A DNA stretch of 22,899 nucleotides, from assembly GCA_050257395.1 (NCBI GenBank), contig JBLMWU010000199.1:1-22899 (forward strand), written 5' to 3'. How positions within the stretch are numbered: the first letter of the stretch is position 1; each line of letters starts with the position of its first letter. Below the pieces are notes generated by a model, which worked only from the letters and a program-made list of their open reading frames with translations, had not been told where the DNA came from and ran no database searches. The stretch comes from JAIRTY01 sp050257395. GTDB lineage: Bacteria > Actinomycetota > Actinomycetes > Streptosporangiales > Streptosporangiaceae. Both the position numbers and the translations under genes were made by a program. Below, in pieces: positions 7,722 through 14,336 of the stretch.

Positions 7722-7736
7722 CCGCCGGACCGGCGG
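7722..7736 (+). terminator. Possible terminator after the regulator gene
   Basis: CCGCCGG and CCGGCGG form a near-perfect hairpin four bases after the stop codon. There is no T-run, as is common in this phylum, so termination is plausible but not proven. Confidence 0.35.
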
Positions 7737-7759
7737 GCACCCGCCCGGGACTCCAAGTC

Positions 7760-7777
7760 AGGTCAGAACTGTCCGGT
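7760..7777 (+). promoter_or_regulatory. Putative operator, copy 2 (upstream of the maturation operon)
   Basis: The sequence AGGTCAGAACTGTCCGGT matches copy 1 at 16 of 18 positions. It includes the dyad GGTCAG-AA-CTGTCC (7761-7774) and ends seven bases before the proposed -35 hexamer. The spacing to the -35 is nine bases shorter than in copy 1, close to one helical turn. Confidence 0.55.
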
Positions 7778-7784
7778 CGGTGCA

Positions 7785-7814
7785 CTGGACGAGCCCCCAC
7801 AACAGTCCTACGGT
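7785..7814 (+). promoter_or_regulatory. Maturation operon promoter, probably leaderless
   Basis: CTGGAC (7785-7790) and TACGGT (7809-7814) are separated by 18 bases. The -10 hexamer ends six bases before the ATG at 7821 and there is no ribosome site. Transcription would start at or next to the first codon, giving a leaderless mRNA, a frequent arrangement in Actinomycetota. Confidence 0.5.
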
Positions 7815-7820
7815 GCTGTC

Positions 7821-8405
7821 ATGGCGGTTCAACCGGGGCGTTACCGGCTTGGCCCAGACCATGGCCGGCTCATCCTGCGCACGGCCCGCGACGGCCTGGC
7901 AGCCACCGCCGGCCACGACCTCACCATCGAGGTACCCCGCTGGTCGGGCGAGCTGACGGTCAGCGGGAACGGGGACGGGCCGGCCCCGGCCGCCCTCGGC
8001 CTGCGGATCGAGCTGGGGTCGCTGCTGGTCCGCCGTGGCACCGGCGGGGTCAAGCCGCTGACCGACCGGGACCGCCGCGAGATCGCGGTGACCGCGCGGA
8101 AGGTGCTCGGCACCGACCGCCATCCGGACGCGGAGTTCACCGCGGACAGCTTCCAGGCCGGCCCGGATGACGGCTGGCTGGTCAGCGGCTCGCTGACGCT
8201 GAACGGCCAGACCGGGCCGGTCCAGCTGCGGGTGAGCCAGACGGGTGACGGCCGGTTCCGGGCGACCGCGTCGGTCCGGCAGACCCAGTACGGGATCAAG
8301 CCCTACACCGCGTTCCTCGGCGCGCTGAAGGTCCGCGACGCGGTGGACATCGAGGCCGACGCCGAGCTCGCCGACCCGGACGCCGGGGCGGGAGCGGCGT
8401 CATGA
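7821..8405 (+). CDS. YceI-like protein, first gene of the maturation operon
   Basis: A 194-residue protein has the YceI family layout: an N-terminal GRYRLGPDHGRLILRT strand pair, the GHDLTIEV motif (31-38), and late strands with TQYGIKPYTAFLGALKVRD. YceI proteins form a lipocalin-like barrel that binds isoprenoids or other long hydrophobic ligands and are usually exported. This one has no signal peptide, so it should act in the cytoplasm. Its stop overlaps the next start (ATGA), and it heads an operon of hydrogenase maturation genes. It could bind a lipid or quinone near the enzyme, or serve maturation. Neither role is shown by the sequence. Confidence 0.85.
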   Translation: MAVQPGRYRLGPDHGRLILRTARDGLAATAGHDLTIEVPRWSGELTVSGNGDGPAPAALGLRIELGSLLVRRGTGGVKPLTDRDRREIAVTARKVLGTDRHPDAEFTADSFQAGPDDGWLVSGSLTLNGQTGPVQLRVSQTGDGRFRATASVRQTQYGIKPYTAFLGALKVRDAVDIEADAELADPDAGAGAAS

Positions 8406-9034
8406 CCGGCCCGGCCGCGGCCGGCGCCGCGGCGGCCGGGGAGGCCGCCCGGCTGTTCGGGCTGCGGGCCGGGCCAGTGAGTGACCTGGCGGACCAGGCC
8501 GGCGCGGTCGCCGCAGCCTGCCACGCCATGGCGGTGCGCTTCCATCAGGGCGGCAAGCTGGTGGTGTTCGGCGCCGGCGGCCCGAGCACCGACGCGCAGC
8601 ACGTCGCGGTCGAGTTCGTCCACCCGGTCATCGTGGGCAAGCGGGCCCTGCCCGCCATCTCCCTGACCACCGACGTCGCCACCGTCACCGGCGTGGCCGC
8701 CCACGACGGGATGGCGGCCATCTTCGCGCACCAGATCCGGGTGCTGGCCGAGCCGGGCGACATCGCGCTCGGGATCTGCTCGGACGGGAACTCGCCGAGC
8801 GTGCTGGGCGGGCTGGCGGCCGCGCGGGAGCTGGGGCTGCTCACCATCGCGCTGGCCGGCGCCGGGGGCGGCGCGATCGCGGCCAGCGGCGCCGCGGATC
8901 ACCTGCTCGCCGTCGCCTCCGCCGACCCGCGTATCGTCAAGGAAGTACAGGTGACCACGTACCACATCCTGTGGGAGCTGGTGCACGTGTTCTTCGAACA
9001 GCCGGGCCTGCTCGGTCGGGGGGTGGTCGCATGA
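8402..9034 (+). CDS. GmhA-like SIS-domain protein 1, degenerate active site
   Basis: This 210-residue sugar-isomerase (SIS) fold protein resembles sedoheptulose-7-phosphate isomerase. The phosphate loop reads FGAGGPSTDAQH where GmhA has GNGGS, so the Asn and Ser are replaced (P61 at the Ser position). The second loop is CSDGNS (126-131) instead of STSGNS. K180 replaces the Gln that GmhA uses. E71 and H188 line up with the GmhA catalytic Glu65 and His180. The start is coupled to yceI by ATGA, with GGGAG upstream. It is therefore probably not an ordinary heptose isomerase. Its neighbours imply a hydrogenase-related job, perhaps as a partner of the second SIS protein. Confidence 0.85.
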   Translation: MTGPAAAGAAAAGEAARLFGLRAGPVSDLADQAGAVAAACHAMAVRFHQGGKLVVFGAGGPSTDAQHVAVEFVHPVIVGKRALPAISLTTDVATVTGVAAHDGMAAIFAHQIRVLAEPGDIALGICSDGNSPSVLGGLAAARELGLLTIALAGAGGGAIAASGAADHLLAVASADPRIVKEVQVTTYHILWELVHVFFEQPGLLGRGVVA

Positions 9035-9303
9035 CGGCGGGCCAGCCGCAGCCCGGGCCGCCGCAGTCCGGGCCACCGCAGTCCGGGCCATCGCAGTCTG
9101 TACCGGAGTGCCACGGCGACGTCTGCATCACCTGCTCCGACACCGCGGTCGAGGTGACCGTGCTGCGGCTGCTCGGCGACGGCATGGCGGTGGTGGACGC
9201 CGGCGGCGCCGAGGAAGAGGTGAGCGTCGCCCTGGTGGCGGCCGGGCCGGGCGACACCATCCTGGTGCACGCCGGCGAGGCGATCGCGGTGGTGCCGCGA
9301 TGA
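9031..9303 (+). CDS. HypC-like protein with displaced cysteines
   Basis: This 90-residue protein has the HypC fold signature: the C-terminal block GDTILVHAGEAIAVV corresponds to the WVLIHVGFALSKI block of the normal HypC at 10556. HypC normally begins Met-Cys, and Cys2 carries the Fe(CN)2CO precursor. Here the first 25 residues are a Pro/Gln/Ser repeat tail, and the cysteines come later in CHGDVCITCSD (C27, C32, C35, with H28). Both ends overlap neighbouring SIS genes by ATGA. It may be a specialised chaperone or carrier for this hydrogenase. The start could also lie later, but no better start codon with a ribosome site precedes the cysteines. Confidence 0.82.
   Translation: MTAGQPQPGPPQSGPPQSGPSQSVPECHGDVCITCSDTAVEVTVLRLLGDGMAVVDAGGAEEEVSVALVAAGPGDTILVHAGEAIAVVPR
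9046..9090 (+). repeat. 15-bp tandem repeat, three units, inside the HypC-like gene
   Basis: Units at 9046-9060, 9061-9075 and 9076-9090 follow CCGCAGTCCGGGCCA; the last two are identical and a decayed fourth begins at 9091. They encode PQPGP, PQSGP, PQSGP. Such repeats vary in copy number by slippage, so tail length may differ between strains. Confidence 0.8.
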
Positions 9304-10004
9304 CCGCCCCGGCCGGGCCGGGCGGCGGTCCCGCCAGCGGCGGGGGCCAGGGCGCCATGGAGGCGCTGTACCCGTTCCTCTACTCCGGCACGTCCGACCT
9401 GTCCGCGGTGCTGGCGGAGGTGCGCCGCTCCACCGTGGCCAAGGCCGCGGAGATCACGCAGTTGCGCGCCCGGATCGCCGGGCGGGACGGGGCCCGGCTG
9501 GCGGGGGCCGCGGCGGCGATGGCCGCCCGCTTCGCGGCCGGGGGCCGGCTGCTGGCCTTCGGCAACGGCGGCAGCGCCACCGACGCGCAGGAACTCGCCA
9601 CCCTGTTCCTCAATCCCGGCGGCGGCGCCCGCGCCCTGCCCGCGTTCGCCCTCGGCAACGACACCTCGGTCGTCACCGCGCTGTGCAACGACATCGGCGT
9701 CGAGGTGGTGTTCGCCCGCCAGATCGCGGCGTTCGGCCGTCGCAGCGACATCGCCGTCGGGCTGTCCACCAGCGGCAACTCCGAGAACCTGGTCCGCGCG
9801 TTCGAGGAGGCGGGCCGGCGGGGAATGCTGACCGTCGGGATCGCGGGCTACGACGGCGGCAAGATGGCCGAGCTGGACACCATCGACCACCTGTTCGTCG
9901 CGCCGTCGGAGTCCGTGCACCGGATCCAGGAGGCGCAGACGACCGTGTACCACGTGCTGTGGGAGCTCACGCTCGCCGCGCTCGCCGCGCCGGGGCCGGG
10001 GTGA
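9300..10004 (+). CDS. GmhA-like SIS-domain protein 2
   Basis: This 234-residue SIS protein has intact phosphate-binding loops: FGNGGSATDAQ (S92, D95) and STSGNS (156-161). Q210 and H218 fit the GmhA Gln172 and His180. The GmhA catalytic Glu65 position is L102, so a key residue is missing. A 50-residue N-terminal helical region precedes the domain. The start overlaps the HypC-like stop (ATGA), and the end overlaps the protease start (GTGA). The conserved sugar-phosphate pocket with an altered catalytic centre suggests ligand binding, or a mixed oligomer with SIS protein 1, which keeps the Glu. This is inference from residue alignment by eye. Confidence 0.87.
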   Translation: MTAPAGPGGGPASGGGQGAMEALYPFLYSGTSDLSAVLAEVRRSTVAKAAEITQLRARIAGRDGARLAGAAAAMAARFAAGGRLLAFGNGGSATDAQELATLFLNPGGGARALPAFALGNDTSVVTALCNDIGVEVVFARQIAAFGRRSDIAVGLSTSGNSENLVRAFEEAGRRGMLTVGIAGYDGGKMAELDTIDHLFVAPSESVHRIQEAQTTVYHVLWELTLAALAAPGPG

Positions 10005-10543
10005 GCGGCCGGGTGCTCGTCGCCGGGGTGGGCAACATCTTCCTCGGCGACGACGGCTTCGGCTCCGCGGTGGCCCGGCGGCTCGCGGGCGCCAGCCTGC
10101 CCGCGGGGGTCCGGGTCGCCGACTACGGCACCAGCGGCATGCACCTCGCCTACGACCTGTCGGGCGGCTACGAGACCGCCATCCTCATCGACGCCTCCCC
10201 GCGCGGCGAGACCCCGGGCACCGTGACGGTGCTGGAGGCCCGCCCCGCCCGCCGGCCGGACCCGCCGGTGGACGGGCCGGCCGTAGCCGGGCTGGCCGCC
10301 AGCCGCCTGTTCGACAGCCACGGCATGCAGCCTGACCTGGTGCTCGGGGTACTGGACATGCTGGGCGGCGAGGCGCCCCGGATCCTGGTCGTCTGCTGCG
10401 AGCCGGCCAGCACCAGCTACGGAATGGAACTGAGCGAGCCGGTCGCGGCCGCGGTCGGCGAGGCGGCCCGGATCGTCACGGACCTGCTGGCCGCGGCGGC
10501 CGGCCAGCCGCCGGCCGCGGTGACCCGCCGCGGCGAAGAGTAA
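10001..10543 (+). CDS. hupD: Hydrogenase maturation endopeptidase, HyaD/HupD family
   Basis: This 180-residue M52-type protease is predicted to cut the C-terminal 23 residues off HhyL after nickel insertion. It shows the opening motif GVGNIFLGDDGFG (D18 as first nickel ligand), ILIDA (D64) and DSHGM (H107), matching the Glu/Asp16, Asp62 and His93 set of E. coli HybD. DYGTSGMHL occupies the family's DGGT position. It starts with GTG overlapping the previous stop. The symbol reflects the family; a locus-specific name may exist. Confidence 0.92.
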   Translation: MSGRVLVAGVGNIFLGDDGFGSAVARRLAGASLPAGVRVADYGTSGMHLAYDLSGGYETAILIDASPRGETPGTVTVLEARPARRPDPPVDGPAVAGLAASRLFDSHGMQPDLVLGVLDMLGGEAPRILVVCCEPASTSYGMELSEPVAAAVGEAARIVTDLLAAAAGQPPAAVTRRGEE

Positions 10544-10555
10544 GGGGAATGTCCC

Positions 10556-10828
10556 ATGTGCCTCGGCATACCCGGTGAAGTGGTCGAGTACCTGCCCGGC
10601 CAGCCGGACCTGGCGAAGGTGAACGTGAGCGGGGTCAAACGGGTGATCAACGTCGGCCTGCTCACGGATGACCTGCCCAAGCCCGGCGAATGGGTGCTCA
10701 TCCACGTCGGGTTCGCGCTGTCGAAGATCGACGAGCAGGAGGCCGCCGCCGCCCTGGAGTTCCTGGAGGGGATCGGCCAGGCGTACGCCGATGAGCTGGC
10801 GGCACTGACCGAATCGCAGATCGAGTAG
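10556..10828 (+). CDS. hypC: Hydrogenase assembly chaperone HypC
   Basis: This 90-residue protein begins MCLGIPGEVVEY, with the essential Cys2, and contains the HypC block WVLIHVGFALSKIDE. It partners HypD to hold the iron with its CN and CO ligands and to deliver it to the large subunit. AAGGGGAA lies about eight bases before the start. It is the canonical HypC of the locus, in contrast to the divergent copy at 9031-9303. Confidence 0.95.
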   Translation: MCLGIPGEVVEYLPGQPDLAKVNVSGVKRVINVGLLTDDLPKPGEWVLIHVGFALSKIDEQEAAAALEFLEGIGQAYADELAALTESQIE

Positions 10829-10845
10829 CGAGGAGCGTGCGGACG

Positions 10846-11982
10846 ATGCGGTTCGTCGACGAATTCCGGGACGCCGACAAGGCGCGCGCGCTGGCGGCGA
10901 AGATCGCGAGCCTGTGCGAGCCGGGGCGCCAGTACAAGCTGATGGAGGTGTGCGGGGGGCACACCCACACGATCTACAAGCACGGCCTCGAGGATTACCT
11001 GCCCGAGTCGATCACCCTGGTGCACGGCCCCGGCTGCCCGGTCTGCGTCATCCCGATGGGCCGGGTGGACGACGCCATGCACCTGGCCGCCCAGCCGGAT
11101 GTGATCATGACCTCATTCGGGGACATGCTGCGGGTGCCGGGCAGCAACGGCTCGTTCTTCGACGCCAAGGCGCGGGGCACGGACATCCGGATGGTGTACT
11201 CCCCGCTGGACTCGCTGAAGGTCGCCCGGCAGAACCCGGGCAAGCGGGTGGTGTTCATGGCGATCGGCTTCGAGACCACCGCCCCGTCCACCGCCATGAC
11301 GATGCTGCGGGCCGCGGCGGAAGGACTGGAGAACTTCTCCGTCTTCTGCAACCACGTCACGATCATCCCGGCCATCAAGGCCATCCTGGACTCCCCCGAC
11401 CTGCGGCTCGACGGGTTCATCGGCCCCGGCCACGTCTCCACCGTGATCGGCTGCCGGCCGTACGAGTTCATCGCCCGCGACTACGGCAAGCCGGTGGTGG
11501 TGGCGGGCTTCGAGCCGCTGGACATCCTGCAGTCGATCTACCAGCTCATGCTGCAGCTGTCTGAGGGCCGCAGCGAGGTGGAGAACCAGTACTCCCGGGT
11601 GGTGCCCTGGGACGGCAACCTGGTGGCCCTGCGGGCCATCGCCCAGACCATGGAGCTGCGCCCCTACTTCGAATGGCGGGGGCTGGGCTTCATCTCCCAG
11701 TCCGCGCTGCGGGTGCGCCCGGACTTCGCCCGCTTCGACGCCGAGGAACTGTTCGGCGTGCCCGGCGTGCGGGTCGCCGACCCCAAGGCGTGCCAGTGCG
11801 GCGAGGTTCTCAAGGGCGTGCTCAAGCCGTGGGAGTGCAAGGTGTTCGGCACCGCGTGCACCCCGGAGACCCCCATCGGGACCTGCATGGTCTCCCCCGA
11901 GGGCGCCTGCGCCGCCTACTACAACTACGGCCGGATGAACCGCCAGCGGCTCACGCAGACGGCAGAAGTGAGCGGAGCATGA
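10846..11982 (+). CDS. hypD: Hydrogenase maturation protein HypD
   Basis: HypD is the redox Fe-S scaffold for Fe(CN)2CO assembly. The 378-residue product starts at ATG 10846, ten bases after GAGGAG; a GTG at 10837 is too close to that site. Family motifs are intact: MEVCGGHTHTIYKHG (C36), HGPGCPVCV (C64, C67), GFETTAPSTA and GFIGPGHVSTVIG. The C-terminal cluster region has C316, C318, C331, C338, C347 and C355, including PIGTCMVSPEGAC. The stop overlaps the hypE start (ATGA). Confidence 0.96.
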   Translation: MRFVDEFRDADKARALAAKIASLCEPGRQYKLMEVCGGHTHTIYKHGLEDYLPESITLVHGPGCPVCVIPMGRVDDAMHLAAQPDVIMTSFGDMLRVPGSNGSFFDAKARGTDIRMVYSPLDSLKVARQNPGKRVVFMAIGFETTAPSTAMTMLRAAAEGLENFSVFCNHVTIIPAIKAILDSPDLRLDGFIGPGHVSTVIGCRPYEFIARDYGKPVVVAGFEPLDILQSIYQLMLQLSEGRSEVENQYSRVVPWDGNLVALRAIAQTMELRPYFEWRGLGFISQSALRVRPDFARFDAEELFGVPGVRVADPKACQCGEVLKGVLKPWECKVFGTACTPETPIGTCMVSPEGACAAYYNYGRMNRQRLTQTAEVSGA

Positions 11983-13208
11983 CAACCCCGGGCGGCTGGA
12001 TCGCCGACGCGCTGCGCGAGCACGACCACGCCGAGCTCGAGGAAGCGCAGCGCGGGCAGGGAACGGACCGCACCGCACCGGGCGGCCGCCGTCAGCTGCC
12101 GCTGGCAGACAGGGAGCCGGCCCAGGCCGGCGACCCAGGGAGCAGGGAGCAGCAGGTGCTCGACCGCATCGACCGGGCCCGCCGGCGGCGGCCCCGGGTG
12201 CGGGAAGAGCGGATCACCATGGCACACGGGGCGGGCGGGAAGGCGACCCAGACCCTGATCGAGGCGATCTTCCTGGACACCTTCCGCAACCCGCTGCTCG
12301 AGCCGCTGGAGGACGCGGCGCAGCTGCGGGTCAGCGGCGCGCGGCTGGCCCTGACCACGGACTCGTTCGTGGTGTCGCCGCTGTTCTTCCCCGGCGGCGA
12401 CATCGGCGACCTCGCGGTCAACGGCACCGTGAACGACCTGGCGGTGTCCGGGGCCACCCCGCTGTACCTGTCCGCGGGATTCATCCTCGAAGAGGGCTTC
12501 CCGGTGGCCGACCTGACCCGGATCGCCGCCTCCATGGCGGCCGCGGCCGCCGCCGCGGGCGTGCACGTGGTCACCGGCGACACCAAGGTGGTGGAGCGCG
12601 GCAAGGCGGACGGCTGCTACATCAACACCGCCGGGGTCGGCCTGGTGCCGGACGGCGTGGACCTGGGGGTGGCCACGGCCCGGCCGGGTGACGCCATCCT
12701 GGTGTCCGGGCCGGTCGGCGACCACGGCGTCACCATCATGCTAGCCCGCGGCGAGCTGGACATCGAGGCGGACCTGCAGTCCGACACCGCCGCGCTGAAC
12801 GGGCTGGTGGCTGAGCTGCTGGCGGCCGCGCCGGGGGTGCGCGCCCTGCGCGACGCGACCCGCGGCGGCGTCGCCACCATCCTCAACGAGATCGCCCGGG
12901 CAGCGGACGTCGGGGTGCTGGTCGCCGAGGACGACATCCCGGTGCGGGAGGAGGTCCGCGGCGCCGCCGAGCTGCTGGGCATCGACCCGATGTACGTGGC
13001 CTGCGAGGGCCGCCTGGTCGCCGTCGTCGACAGCGGCCACGCGGACCGGGCGCTGGCGGCGATGCGCGCCCACCCGCTCGGCGGGCAGGCCGCGGTGATC
13101 GGCCGGGTGACCGATGCCAACCCGGGCATCGTCCAGCTCAAGACCGCCTTCGGCGGCACCCGGATCGTGGACCTGCTGGTCGGCGACCCACTGCCGCGCA
13201 TCTGCTGA
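11979..13208 (+). CDS. hypE: Hydrogenase maturation protein HypE with N-terminal extension
   Basis: HypE dehydrates the S-carbamoyl group on its C-terminal Cys to thiocyanate, the cyanide donor. The product ends PRIC, so the terminal Cys409 is present. The PurM-like core begins at about residue 77 with ITMAHGAGGKA and contains LTTDSFVVSPLFFPGGDIG and VTGDTKVV. It is 409 residues long, some 60 more than is usual. The excess is a charged, Glu/Arg/Gln-rich N-terminal segment. The ATG at 11979 is coupled to hypD. An in-frame GTG at 12156, preceded by AGGGAGC, would give a more typical 350-residue protein and is a serious alternative. Confidence 0.95.
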   Translation: MTTPGGWIADALREHDHAELEEAQRGQGTDRTAPGGRRQLPLADREPAQAGDPGSREQQVLDRIDRARRRRPRVREERITMAHGAGGKATQTLIEAIFLDTFRNPLLEPLEDAAQLRVSGARLALTTDSFVVSPLFFPGGDIGDLAVNGTVNDLAVSGATPLYLSAGFILEEGFPVADLTRIAASMAAAAAAAGVHVVTGDTKVVERGKADGCYINTAGVGLVPDGVDLGVATARPGDAILVSGPVGDHGVTIMLARGELDIEADLQSDTAALNGLVAELLAAAPGVRALRDATRGGVATILNEIARAADVGVLVAEDDIPVREEVRGAAELLGIDPMYVACEGRLVAVVDSGHADRALAAMRAHPLGGQAAVIGRVTDANPGIVQLKTAFGGTRIVDLLVGDPLPRIC

Positions 13209-13216
13209 GCGGGCCG

Positions 13217-13546
13217 ATGCACGAGCTCGCGATCACCGAGAGCATCGTGGCGGCGGTGACCGGCCGCCTGCCCGATGCGAAGATCTCCTGCGTGCGGCTG
13301 GAGATCGGCCCGCTGACCGGCGTGGTCGCGGACTCGGTGCGGTTCTGCTTCGACCTGGTCACCGAGGGCACCAACCTCGAAGGCGCCCAGCTGGAGATCA
13401 GCGAGCCGCCCGCCCGCTGCCACTGCGGCGCCTGCGGCGCCGAGTTCGAGCCGGACGGCCCGATCCCGCTGTGCCGGTGCGGCGGCAGCCAGCTCACCGT
13501 GCTGTCCGGTGAGCAACTGAAGATCGTCTCGGTACAGGTGGTGTGA
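13217..13546 (+). CDS. hypA: Hydrogenase nickel incorporation protein HypA
   Basis: This 109-residue nickel chaperone begins MHELAITESI with the nickel ligand His2 and Glu3. The zinc site has C70-x2-C73 (with an extra C68, CHCGAC), then C86-x-C88 where most HypA proteins have C-x2-C. The start lies eight bases after hypE. It hands nickel to the large subunit together with HypB, whose gene follows after one base. Confidence 0.94.
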   Translation: MHELAITESIVAAVTGRLPDAKISCVRLEIGPLTGVVADSVRFCFDLVTEGTNLEGAQLEISEPPARCHCGACGAEFEPDGPIPLCRCGGSQLTVLSGEQLKIVSVQVV

Positions 13547-13547
13547 C

Positions 13548-14336
13548 ATGTGCGGGACCTGCGGCTGCGGCGGCGAGGTGCTGATCACCCTGCACGGCGG
13601 CGAGCCCGCCCGCGGCGGGCACACGCACGGCGGCGGGCACGCCCACGACGGCGGGCCCACGCACGACGGCCCCGGCCGCACCGTCATGCTGCAGCAGAAC
13701 GTGCTGGCGAAGAACGACGAGCTGGCCGCCCGGAACCGGGAGTGGCTGCGCAGCCGCGGCGTGCTGGTGCTCAACCTGATGAGCTCACCCGGGGCGGGCA
13801 AGACCACGCTGCTGGAACGGACGGCCCGGGACCTGGCGGGCGAGCTGACGATCGGCGTGATCGAAGGCGACCAGGACACCGCGCTGGACGCCGACCGGAT
13901 CCTGGCGGCGGGCTGCAGGGTGGTGCAGATCAACACCGGCACCGGCTGCCACCTGGACGCGGCCATGGTCGGCCGGGCCCTGGCCGAGCTGGACCCGGCG
14001 GACGGGTCGGTGGTGGTGATCGAGAACGTCGGCAACCTGGTCTGCCCCGCCCTGTTCGACCTCGGCGAGGCGATGCGGGTGGTGCTCGCGTCAGTCACCG
14101 AGGGCGCGGACAAGCCGGTCAAGTACCCGCACATGTTCCGCTCCGCGGACCTCGTGCTGATCAGCAAGAACGACCTGCTGCCGTACGTCAGCTTCGACGT
14201 CCGGCGGTGCGCGGCGGACCTGGAGAAGGTCAGCCCGGACGCGCACATGCTGGAGGTCTCGGCGTACTCCGGCGACGGGCTGGCCGCCTGGTACAACTGG
14301 CTGCGCCGTCACCTCCCGGAGCCGGTCACCCGCTGA
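13548..14336 (+). CDS. hypB: Hydrogenase nickel GTPase HypB
   Basis: This 262-residue GTPase drives nickel insertion. The N terminus MCGTCGCGG carries the high-affinity nickel site, followed by a His-rich stretch (residues 25-39) that can store metal. The GTPase domain has Walker A SSPGAGKTTL (79-88), EGDQDT and SKNDLL. C134, H135 and C166 match the metal site of the G domain. It is the last gene of the maturation operon. Its final 11 bases overlap the convergent hypF 3' end, and no terminator is seen at the junction. Confidence 0.96.
   Translation: MCGTCGCGGEVLITLHGGEPARGGHTHGGGHAHDGGPTHDGPGRTVMLQQNVLAKNDELAARNREWLRSRGVLVLNLMSSPGAGKTTLLERTARDLAGELTIGVIEGDQDTALDADRILAAGCRVVQINTGTGCHLDAAMVGRALAELDPADGSVVVIENVGNLVCPALFDLGEAMRVVLASVTEGADKPVKYPHMFRSADLVLISKNDLLPYVSFDVRRCAADLEKVSPDAHMLEVSAYSGDGLAAWYNWLRRHLPEPVTR

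Noticed and set aside
8402..10004. Ordinary LPS heptose genes (gmhA duplicates)
   Set aside because: The overlaps with HypC-like and protease genes and the altered catalytic residues do not fit heptose synthesis, and no other heptose gene is present.
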